Translations under genes and position numbers: made by a program
Part shown: positions 1 to 5,748 of the stretch, one piece after another
Layout of the letters: every line of letters starts with the position of its first letter
Numbering within the stretch: the stretch's first letter is position 1
From: Actinomycetes bacterium
GTDB lineage: Bacteria > Actinomycetota > Acidimicrobiia > UBA5794
Assembly: GCA_030598305.1 (NCBI GenBank)
Contig: JAUVQC010000037.1
Coordinates: 1 to 9,156, forward strand
Reading direction: 5' to 3'
DNA: 9,156 nt
The notes under the pieces: generated by a model
The model's database searches: none
The model's input: the letters and a program-made list of their open reading frames with translations, nothing else
What the model was told of the DNA's origin: nothing

Positions 1-1185
1 ACCCGGATGGACGAGGTTGGTGCCAACGCCCGTAGCGCGATCCGCCTTCTCGAAGAGATGGGTGCGTCCCGGAGCGGAGGCCTGGCGGCCCCCCATCAGC
101 TTCCTGGTGGTGGAACGATCCGTATCGAGTTGAACGGTATCCAGTCCGAGCGACTCCCGGTGGTGCTCAACCCGACAACTCCCGATCATCGGATCCTCTC
201 AACCTGTCTGAATCTCCATGACTCGGGATCAGACACTGTCCTCGTGACAAAGGATGCAGCGCTTCGCATCAAGGGAGCACAGCTCGGGATCGATGTTGAG
301 GACTATCGAGGTGACATCGTCCAGGTGGATGAGTCCTATAGCGGTGTGGCTGAGGTCGAGGTCGACCAGGACGTCATCGATGCGATGTATGACTCGGGCA
401 AGGCTGAGATCCCATTCCTCGAGGGCATCGTCAACCAATACATCATCCTGAAAGGACCAGGATCTGCCTCCGCCCTGGCTCGTGTTGCCGAAGACGGTCC
501 CGATCCGATCGCAGTGCGTGTACCCGGCTCGCGTCACATGTTCGGCATCGAAACGAAGAACGTGCGACAGGCGTTCGCCGCGGACTTGCTGATGGACCCC
601 GACATCTCGGCAGTGAGTCTCATGGGCATGGCGGGTACGGGCAAGACGTTCCTCTCCCTTGCAGCGGGCCTCGAACAAGTAGTTGAGATGGGGCGCTACC
701 GCAGGGTGTCGGTCTATCGCCCGTTGATCGCGGTTGGACGCCAGGAAGTCGGGTTCCTCCCCGGAGACCTCAACGAGAAGCTCGAGCCCTGGATGGCAGC
801 GGTCCATGACAACCTCTACGCCCTCTTTGGTCACAACGGGACCAATCCCAAGGACATGGTCGACGAGCTGTTCGATCGTGACATCCTCGAGATGGCAGCC
901 GTCACGTATCTGCGAGGACGCTCGATCACCGATGAGCTGGTGATCGTCGACGAAGCCCAGAACCTCGAATTACCAACCCTCAAGGTCATCCTCACACGCA
1001 TGGCCACGAATTCGAAGGTCGTGTTCTGTGGAGACCTCACCCAGGTCGACAACCCCTACATCTCACCTTTCGGCGGCTTGTCAGCGTTGATCGAGAAATT
1101 CAAGGGCAACCCCATGTTCGGTCACATAACGATGGAACGAACCGTGAGAAGCCCCCTTGCGGAGTTGGCGACGCAACTGCTCTGA
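1..1185 (+). CDS. PhoH-like ATPase with N-terminal PIN domain, 5' end cut by window
   Basis: The first base is already inside an open frame (Thr-Arg before the first Met at base 7), so the true start lies upstream. 394 residues are visible; PIN-PhoH (YlaK/PhoH2-type) proteins are usually about 430-450 residues, so roughly 50 are missing, including the first PIN aspartate. The rest of the PIN fold is visible, with the acidic residues Asp62 (TTPDHRIL) and Asp85 (TKDAALRIKG). The C-terminal PhoH P-loop domain has Walker A GMAGTGKT at 209-216 and Walker B LVIVDEAQN at 313-321, followed by the family's GDLTQVD segment and the ending RSPLAELATQLL. In this family the PIN part is an RNase and the PhoH part an ATP-dependent RNA helicase-like motor; a toxin or RNA-decay role is known for PhoH2 proteins of mycobacteria. 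A free-standing chromosomal gene of this kind is common in actinobacteria. Family assignment is firm; the cellular role is inferred. Confidence 0.95.
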   Translation, partial: TRMDEVGANARSAIRLLEEMGASRSGGLAAPHQLPGGGTIRIELNGIQSERLPVVLNPTTPDHRILSTCLNLHDSGSDTVLVTKDAALRIKGAQLGIDVEDYRGDIVQVDESYSGVAEVEVDQDVIDAMYDSGKAEIPFLEGIVNQYIILKGPGSASALARVAEDGPDPIAVRVPGSRHMFGIETKNVRQAFAADLLMDPDISAVSLMGMAGTGKTFLSLAAGLEQVVEMGRYRRVSVYRPLIAVGRQEVGFLPGDLNEKLEPWMAAVHDNLYALFGHNGTNPKDMVDELFDRDILEMAAVTYLRGRSITDELVIVDEAQNLELPTLKVILTRMATNSKVVFCGDLTQVDNPYISPFGGLSALIEKFKGNPMFGHITMERTVRSPLAELATQLL

Positions 1186-1209
1186 CCCACCCAGCCGGTT
1201 ATCGGTGGG
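1186..1209 (+). terminator. weak hairpin directly after phoH-like stop
   Basis: CCCACC (1186-1191) pairs with GGTGGG (1204-1209) around a 12-base loop, starting at the base after the TGA. There is no U-tract behind it, so it is a candidate terminator or 3'-end stabiliser only. The rest of the spacer to 1326 shows no convincing promoter. Confidence 0.3.
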
Positions 1210-1558
1210 CGTTGGAGTCGGCTCAAAGGAGTCATCACACACCGATATTGGACGGTTTGGTGTTCTAGAGTCGGAGGTGAGCGACGATAGGGGGCCATCA
1301 TATCGGCGACATGTTTACGAGTAGATATGTCGGTTCTGTTCGTTGTGGTTGGCATTCTCGCCGTGGGATGTTCTGGAGGTTCCAAGGCAGTCGAGCAACC
1401 AATGTCGTCCACGACAGCAGAGACATCGAACTCCTCAATACTGTCGATTGAGGAACCTTCTGACGATTTGGTCTTGCTCAGCTCCGAGGACTTCGACGAC
1501 GGCGAGTCCAACTTGTTCTGGACTGGCCAGGACCAACTACTGAGTTCGAAGATCGTCG

Positions 1559-2593
1559 ATGGGGGAACTTCACATGAACGTTGTCGACGTGAGGCAAACC
1601 CAGTCCCTTCGGTCGACCTGGCCGCCTCTGCAGGCCGTAACGATCGAGTCTGATATCGCGATCTCGGGCCACTCGTTGGGGCTGTTCACGGTCGGTTGCT
1701 GGTCTGGTGCCAATAGCCACGCAATCGCGTTGACTGGTGATCGGGGCCTGGCAGTGATCGCTCGAACGGAAGCGGAGCCGACAGCAGAGACGGGTTCCTC
1801 CACAGAGTTGAAGGTTCTGTCGGATCTTGGTAGGTCGTCGTTGGTTCCTCCGGTTGGAGTGCTGTTTCGGCTGCGCGTGTCGTGCTACGAGGAAGGGGGG
1901 GTCGGTTGGATCTCTGCTTCGATCGACGATGAGCCGATCGTAGTACTCGAGCTCCCCGGGGAAGTGGGGCGCTTCGATGCCGTGGGTTACACGGCTGCCG
2001 TCGTGTTCGATGAGGCGGGATTGGTGATTGACAATGTCGTGATTTCCGAGGGCTACCCGACGGGCATCTCTGTCCCGTCAGAGCTTCCATCGATGATCGA
2101 CAACTCAGATTCGACGGTGTTTGTTCATGATGGCTTGTCCTTCGAGTTCCCGAGCGATTGGGAGTACTTCACGGAGGCAACGCCATTCTCTCAGCTTCCC
2201 GAGACGTGGGGCTTCGCTGTATCGCCGCACGGAGTGTCGAATGTCATTTCGGTGCTCTCGTTCACTGAAGAGTCTTTTGCGGAACTCGGAATGACTTCCA
2301 GCGAGTTCACTGCTGAGTTCATCCCCACATATGTGGACGTGGAGGAGTCCCAGGGGGTCACGCTGAGATCGGACCCCTCGACCATCCAGGTCAGTGGCCA
2401 GGATGCGACTCTGCTCGAATTCGAAGGCATAGTCGGTAACAAGACAGGCCGACCGTTGGTGGCCGACCAAGTGTGGGTTTTCACCGATTTTGGCGGATAT
2501 CTAGTCTATTTCCAGGTCCTGGTCGACGATGAGGCCAAGTTCCGTCCGGTTTGGGAGCGAGTCCTTGCGACCTTGGAACTGCCCGACCAGTAG
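1559..2593 (+). CDS. downstream reading frame of the split lipoprotein
   Basis: This is the open frame as the sequence stands, 344 codons from ATG 1559 (ATG 1574 is an alternative preceded by GGGGGA). It has no signal peptide of its own, which makes it unlikely to be a complete gene for a secreted protein. Residues about 1-170 look like a beta-sandwich of the LamG/DUF1080 kind: alternating hydrophobic strands, with segments such as VTIESDIAISG, FTVGCWSG and DNVVISEG. Residues about 188-344 start with FVHDGLSFEFPSDW, the typical opening of PsbP/DcrB/DUF1795-like domains, and end with a VWERVLATLEL helix. Domain names are judged by pattern only. The stop lies 14 bases before the next gene, so the two are probably cotranscribed. 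Confidence 0.6.
   Translation: MGELHMNVVDVRQTQSLRSTWPPLQAVTIESDIAISGHSLGLFTVGCWSGANSHAIALTGDRGLAVIARTEAEPTAETGSSTELKVLSDLGRSSLVPPVGVLFRLRVSCYEEGGVGWISASIDDEPIVVLELPGEVGRFDAVGYTAAVVFDEAGLVIDNVVISEGYPTGISVPSELPSMIDNSDSTVFVHDGLSFEFPSDWEYFTEATPFSQLPETWGFAVSPHGVSNVISVLSFTEESFAELGMTSSEFTAEFIPTYVDVEESQGVTLRSDPSTIQVSGQDATLLEFEGIVGNKTGRPLVADQVWVFTDFGGYLVYFQVLVDDEAKFRPVWERVLATLELPDQ
1561..1565 (+). other. GGGGG homopolymer at the frame break
   Basis: The run lies between GAT (Asp) and AACTTCAC. With four Gs the frame reads Asp-Gly-Glu-Leu-His-Met and joins the two halves of the lipoprotein; with five it reads Asp-Gly-Gly-Thr-Ser-His and stops after about 30 further codons. A frame 2 stop at 1541-1543 and the frame 1 stop at 1651-1653 confine the crossover to this interval. 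Confidence 0.7.
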
Positions 2594-2598
2594 AGGGG
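2594..2598 (+). promoter_or_regulatory. Shine-Dalgarno deciding the start of the DUF4328 gene
   Basis: AGGGG lies immediately after the G of the preceding TAG stop. It is 9 bases from GTG 2608 but only 3 bases from GTG 2602, which favours 2608 as the start. Confidence 0.55.
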
Positions 2599-2607
2599 AT
2601 TGTGAAT

Positions 2608-3423
2608 GTGACTCTGTTTCCGTGCCCCGAGTGCGACACTGAGATCTCGTCTGCAGCGGCTGCGTGCCCTGTCTGTGGTCACCCGATCTCGCATGCCAAG
2701 GAACTCGCGCCGCCCTCGGTTGCACACTCCGAAGCCAACAGCGTGCCACCTCGTCGCTGGCTCTCGTTTGGTTTATCGGGCACGGTCGCCGGATTCTGGT
2801 GGGTGTCGGCAACTGTCTATGGAGTATCTGCGGTGATCTTCGCGATGGCGTGGAGCGACTGGTCGGCTTACATGAATGGTGATGGCCGCTTCGCGGCCCT
2901 CTGGTCGAGCGATAGCGGTGCATTCGACTCTGCTGCTTGGACCAGCCTGTCAATGTGGTCCGCCGGAATTCTCTTCATCATCTGGCTCTACAAGGCGTAT
3001 CGATCTGCCGAGTCTCGGGGAGCTATGCAGCGAAGGTGGGGGCCAGGTTGGGCTATCGGCGGATGGTTCATTCCCTTGGCGAATCTCGTGATCCCGAAGA
3101 TGGTTGTGAACGAAATCGACCGTATGTCGAGTCCTGAAGCAGGAGCGCCGCCGATCGACGACCGTTGGAAGCGGGTGCGCCGCATGCGTTCATCGGACGT
3201 ATGGTGGTTTCTGCTCCTGGTTGGCACCGCGACGTATTGGACAGGGTTGGGCTTCTACTACTCGACGCCTAGCTTTGACACGGCTGGCACTGGCACCGGC
3301 TATGCGTTAATTGCCGTCGGTCAAGGTGTCCTCGCTCTGTCGGCCGCTTTGGCAGGCTCTGTCACCGTCGCCATCGGCAGGCGCCTACGGCGACCACACC
3401 CGAACCATTCGACGCGCCGTTAG
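2608..3423 (+). CDS. zinc-ribbon plus DUF4328 multipass membrane protein
   Basis: The frame is open from ATG 2551, but that start lies inside the preceding gene. GTG 2608, behind AGGGG, gives a 271-residue protein beginning MTLFPCPECD. Residues 6-23 form a zinc ribbon with CPEC and CPVC pairs (Cys6, 9, 20, 23). Hydrophobic segments follow at about 53-82, 115-131, 145-167, 199-218 and 230-257. The stretch WGPGWAIGGWFIPLANLVIPK (about 144-164, preceded by an arginine-rich loop) matches the core of DUF4328, a domain of unknown function common in actinobacteria, often behind a zinc ribbon or proline-rich tail. The protein ends in a basic tail (RRLRRPHPNHSTRR). The gene follows the lipoprotein by 14 bases, so the two are likely one transcript and may act together at the membrane. 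No enzymatic motif is visible. Family is well supported; function unknown. Confidence 0.85.
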   Translation: MTLFPCPECDTEISSAAAACPVCGHPISHAKELAPPSVAHSEANSVPPRRWLSFGLSGTVAGFWWVSATVYGVSAVIFAMAWSDWSAYMNGDGRFAALWSSDSGAFDSAAWTSLSMWSAGILFIIWLYKAYRSAESRGAMQRRWGPGWAIGGWFIPLANLVIPKMVVNEIDRMSSPEAGAPPIDDRWKRVRRMRSSDVWWFLLLVGTATYWTGLGFYYSTPSFDTAGTGTGYALIAVGQGVLALSAALAGSVTVAIGRRLRRPHPNHSTRR

Positions 3424-3433
3424 CGACGGCGTC
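3411..3433 (+). terminator. imperfect hairpin across the DUF4328 stop codon
   Basis: GACG-(CG)-CCGT at 3411-3420 pairs with ACGGCGTC at 3426-3433, an 8-bp stem with a two-base bulge; the loop TAGCG holds the stop codon. No U-tract follows. It could aid termination or protect the 3' end; support is weak. Confidence 0.3.
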
Positions 3434-3556
3434 ATACGCATCGCGATGAATCTGGCCGCCTCAGCGACCATCTCTGTGACGGGGAGGGACCTGACGAACC
3501 TGCTACTCCCGATGCGCCCCTCCTTCCGACGTGTCCGAGACACTAGATAACTACTC

Positions 3557-3574
3557 CGCCACCTGCGTGTGGTG
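3557..3574 (-). terminator. small hairpin downstream of psuG
   Basis: On the - strand, about 20 bases after the psuG stop, CACCAC pairs with GTGGCG around a six-base loop (one G-T pair). It lies in the 170-base spacer between convergent genes, where a terminator is expected, but it has no clear U-tract. Nothing else gene-like was seen in 3424-3593; a further 5-bp hairpin (GTGTC/GACAC, 3531-3543) is also there. Confidence 0.3.
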
Positions 3575-3593
3575 ATGCTGAGAGGAACGTGTG

Positions 3594-4499
3594 CTACGCC
3601 GTGGCCAGTGCCGCTGCTACCTGTCCTGCGACACGGGCGTTGTTCTCCGAGAGGGCGAGATTCGCCGGGATGTTGCGTCCATCGAGTCCCTTGGAGATCT
3701 CGGCGAGCACATGTGGGGTGATCGCGGCTCCGGTGATGCCCATATCTGCCGCCGACTCAAGCGCGTCTGACATGGCACTTTGGATCTCATCCGATGACAG
3801 GGCATCGGCCTCAGGAATCGGAACAGCGAGGAGCACTCCGCCGCTCTGCCAGGAGAACTTCTCTGCGACGTGAGCGGCGACGTCCTGTATCGAGTCAAGG
3901 CGGAGAGGCACCGACAGGCCGGAGGATCGTGCATAGAACATCGGGAATTCGTCGGTTTGATAGCCGACCACAGGTACTGAGAGCATCTCGAGATGCTCGA
4001 GCGTGCCAGGAATGTCGAGGAACGCCTTGGCGCCTGCTGCCACCGTGAGCACCCGATGACGCGCGATTGCGCCGAGATCGGCTGACACGTCGCCCGTCTC
4101 GGCTGACCCGTGGTGCACGCCGCCGATTCCGCCTGTCGCGAACACCCTGATGCCGGCTGCTGCTGAGATGGCAAGGCTCGCCGATACGGTGGTTGCAGCA
4201 ACAGGCCACTTCTGTGTGATGGCAGCCGGAATGTCCCTCTCTGCGGTCTTGGTCGCTTCACCGAGAATGCGGTCATAGTCCGTGCCTTCGAGTCCGACTC
4301 GAACGACGCCGTCCATGACGGCCGTGACCGCTGGCACGGCACCGGCTGAGACAACTGCCTCGAGGGTGCGTGTGAGTGCTTCCTCATTTGCAGGCGAGGG
4401 AAGTCCCAGATTCGAGAAGATCGTGCTCTCGAGAGCGACAATTGGGCGATTCGATTCCAACGCCTCGCGTACTGGTTCGCTTATGAGCATGTTCGTCAT
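3594..4499 (-). CDS. psuG: pseudouridine-5'-phosphate glycosidase
   Basis: The enzyme cleaves the C-C glycosidic bond of pseudouridine 5'-phosphate to uracil and ribose 5-phosphate. The 301 residues match the family's usual length (E. coli PsuG is about 312). Hallmarks in order: VALESTIFS (Glu24, equivalent to catalytic Glu31 of E. coli), Lys84 (about the position of Lys93), ATGGIGGVHHG at 121-131, DVSADL with Asp141 (the metal-binding Asp149), AGAKAFLDI with Lys158 (Lys166, the lysine that forms the ring-opened ribose adduct), VVGYQTDEFPMFY, PIPEADAL, and LDGRNIPANLALSENNARVAG near the C-terminus. The equivalences come from motif alignment by eye from memory. Position 130 is His where Arg is usual in the homologues I recall. 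The start is ATG 4499, with GGAG six bases upstream. It follows psuK by 35 bases in the same direction, so the two should share a transcript and form a two-step pathway. Confidence 0.96.
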   Translation of the reverse strand: MTNMLISEPVREALESNRPIVALESTIFSNLGLPSPANEEALTRTLEAVVSAGAVPAVTAVMDGVVRVGLEGTDYDRILGEATKTAERDIPAAITQKWPVAATTVSASLAISAAAGIRVFATGGIGGVHHGSAETGDVSADLGAIARHRVLTVAAGAKAFLDIPGTLEHLEMLSVPVVGYQTDEFPMFYARSSGLSVPLRLDSIQDVAAHVAEKFSWQSGGVLLAVPIPEADALSSDEIQSAMSDALESAADMGITGAAITPHVLAEISKGLDGRNIPANLALSENNARVAGQVAAALATA

Positions 4500-4534
4500 G
4501 GAAGTCTCCGGATCGGTGTGCGGTGCGCCTGAGG

Positions 4535-5383
4535 TTACGAGGAGTGCTCGGTGAGTACGTGCGCGGCGAGTCTGTGTCCCTCAAGAATGGCCTGATCGAC
4601 ATCGGATGCTGCCAGGCGGGCAGCGATGAATCCCGCGGCAAACGCATCCCCGGCACCAGTCGTGTCACGTACCTGACTGAGGGACAGCGCTGGCACCGAG
4701 GCCACGACCCCGCCCCCTGAAAAGGCGACAGCTGCACCCCCACCTGCCTTCACGACCGTGAGCACGACACCGGAGAGACCCATCGAGTCCGATACTCCGA
4801 GTGCAGCCGCCTCATCAGCATTGCAGAAGACAACTTCGGGTCCGATGGTCCTGAGCATCTCGGAGAACGTGTCGGCTCGCATCTCGTCGATGATCGCCAC
4901 GGAGGATGCATCGATGCTCACCACGGAACAGGTCTGTTGTACCGTCTCGATCGCGAGTCTGGCGGCAGTGGCGAGTGGTTCGATGACAAGGGAGTACGCG
5001 GGCACGTGGAGCCAGTCGACGCCCGCGAGGTCGAGTGGCTCGATGCCTTCCAACTCTGTGGATGCTGCACGGTCGGGCAGCATGGATCGCTCGCCGGAAT
5101 CGTCGACGAGCACAACGATGGTTCCTGTTCTGCCCGCTTCCTGCACCCGTGGATCGACACCGGCATCGCGAAGTTCCTCGATCAGGGCTGCGCCGATCGC
5201 ATCGGATCCAACTCGGCCGATGAACCGCACGCTGAGGCCAGCGGACACGGCGGCCACAGCAACGTTCGCGGCACTTCCGCCGCGGCGTCGTGTGATGGAT
5301 GCCTCAGTGTCAGTCCCCGTGGCGATATCGGAGGTCAGCTGGACGACGATGTCCTCCGCCAGGTCGCCGATGCAGCAGAGCAC
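4535..5383 (-). CDS. psuK: PfkB-family sugar kinase, probable pseudouridine kinase
   Basis: The protein belongs to the ribokinase/PfkB family. GGSAANVAVAAVSAG (35-49) is the first family signature, and DTTGAGDAFAAGF (240-252) is the second, with Asp246 as catalytic base and GAG as anion hole. A NADE motif (188-191) sits where the family's N-x-x-E metal/phosphate motif is found. The frame extends upstream to 5446, but that part is arginine-rich and overlaps the preceding gene. GTG 5383 gives a normal PfkB beginning (LCCIGDLAEDIVV) and 282 residues, close to the family norm of about 300. This GTG overlaps the TAG of the preceding gene by one base (TAGTG), and no strong Shine-Dalgarno is visible, so translation is probably coupled. 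Substrate cannot be read from the motifs; the adjacent psuG makes pseudouridine (phosphorylated at the 5'-OH) the likely one. Other nucleoside or sugar substrates remain possible. Confidence 0.88.
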   Translation of the reverse strand: MLCCIGDLAEDIVVQLTSDIATGTDTEASITRRRGGSAANVAVAAVSAGLSVRFIGRVGSDAIGAALIEELRDAGVDPRVQEAGRTGTIVVLVDDSGERSMLPDRAASTELEGIEPLDLAGVDWLHVPAYSLVIEPLATAARLAIETVQQTCSVVSIDASSVAIIDEMRADTFSEMLRTIGPEVVFCNADEAAALGVSDSMGLSGVVLTVVKAGGGAAVAFSGGGVVASVPALSLSQVRDTTGAGDAFAAGFIAARLAASDVDQAILEGHRLAAHVLTEHSS

Positions 5384-5679
5384 TAATCCGTTGATTCTTC
5401 GCTGGTGGTCTCGTCGGGCTCCTCGGCGGGCTGTCTGAGAGGGCATTTGCGGGCAGCGAAGTACACCGCTGCGCCAAGGATGACCACTCCGGTGACAAAG
5501 AGCGCGTACTTCGATGCGCGTCGAGCCTTGGTGGCCACATCGCCCGCTGTCACGGCGATCTCGTCGACCCTGGAGGCAAGTCCCTCTGCCTGGGCAAGGC
5601 GATCCTGGACGAACCCGATTCCGCGTTCGAGTTGGTCAACGGACGTCTGTGCGTACTCAAGTGTCTCTGCGGCCGTCAT
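5383..5679 (-). CDS. small coiled-coil, single-TM protein upstream of psuK
   Basis: 98 residues. Residues 1-55 are polar and helical with a heptad-like pattern (LEYAQTSVDQLERGIGFVQDRL), likely a coiled coil. One transmembrane helix follows at about 57-76 (KYALFVTGVVILGAAVYFAAR), flanked by basic residues on both sides. The tail (83-98) is strongly acidic and Thr/Ser-rich. There is no signal peptidase or lipobox motif. ATG 5679 has GAGG five bases upstream. The stop overlaps the psuK start by one base, so the protein is made from the psuK/psuG message and translation is coupled. I do not recognise the family. The shape resembles small actinobacterial membrane-associated helical proteins of unknown function. 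It could assist pseudouridine handling at the membrane, or simply share the promoter; nothing in the sequence decides. Confidence 0.8.
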   Translation of the reverse strand: MTAAETLEYAQTSVDQLERGIGFVQDRLAQAEGLASRVDEIAVTAGDVATKARRASKYALFVTGVVILGAAVYFAARKCPLRQPAEEPDETTSEESTD

Positions 5680-5716
5680 GTGTGCCTCGGATCGGGGTGT
5701 CGCGGTTTCTTGTGCG

Positions 5717-5743
5717 ATTCTAATTCATGGATCACGTTGTCAA
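5717..5743 (-). promoter_or_regulatory. sigma70-type promoter for the small gene-psuK-psuG operon
   Basis: On the - strand, TTGACA (5743-5738) is a perfect -35 box and TAGAAT (5722-5717) matches five of six -10 positions. The spacer is 15 bases, shorter than the ideal 17. It begins six bases past the hflX stop and would start RNA near 5710, leaving a leader of about 30 bases before ATG 5679. Confidence 0.55.
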
Positions 5744-5748
5744 TGATC

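Larger units (their letters stand above)
1327..2593 (+). pseudogene. secreted lipoprotein with a single-base frameshift (LamG-like plus PsbP/DcrB-like domains)
   Basis: Two overlapping frames together make one protein. Frame 1 starts at ATG 1327 and encodes a hydrophobic stretch ending in a lipobox-like LAVGC (Cys15), then a Ser/Thr/Glu-rich linker and the start of a globular domain (SSEDFDDGESNLFWTG). It then runs into arginine-rich nonsense and stops at 1651-1653. Frame 2 continues the domain from about 1565 to TAG 2591-2593. Removing one G from the GGGGG run at 1561-1565 joins them as KIVDG-ELHMNVV and gives a 421-residue lipoprotein. No function is recognised beyond a surface-exposed, probably binding, role. 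The signal peptide is short and lacks Lys/Arg, and no strong Shine-Dalgarno precedes ATG 1327. The frameshift could be a sequencing error, a recent mutation or slippage; the downstream part is intact and domain-like, which argues against long decay. Confidence 0.8.

Noticed and set aside
229..834. 201-codon - strand frame inside the phoH-like gene
   Set aside because: His/Arg-rich translation with no motif, antisense to a clear PIN-PhoH protein.
1201..1326. Promoter boxes before the lipoprotein gene (TTGGAC 1248-1253, TAGAGT 1266-1271)
   Set aside because: Only 12 bases separate them, too few for a sigma70-type promoter.
1122..1511. 129-codon - strand frame covering the phoH-lipoprotein spacer
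   Set aside because: No recognisable domain or ribosome binding site; it overlaps the phoH C-terminus and the lipoprotein signal region.
3311..3550. + strand frame of 79 codons running into the spacer after the DUF4328 gene
   Set aside because: It starts inside the DUF4328 gene in another frame, has no Shine-Dalgarno and an arginine-rich, domain-less product.
3424..3593. tRNA or small RNA gene in the convergent spacer
   Set aside because: No cloverleaf, T-loop motif or CCA end was found; only short weak hairpins.
4758..5438. Long + strand open frame (226 codons) opposite psuK
   Set aside because: Ser/Thr/Arg-rich product without domains, entirely antisense to a clear PfkB kinase; it mirrors the kinase's codon bias.
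5384..5446. Upstream extension of psuK to ATG 5446
   Set aside because: The extra 21 residues are basic and unlike PfkB N-termini and overlap the small gene; GTG 5383 at the TAGTG junction fits better.
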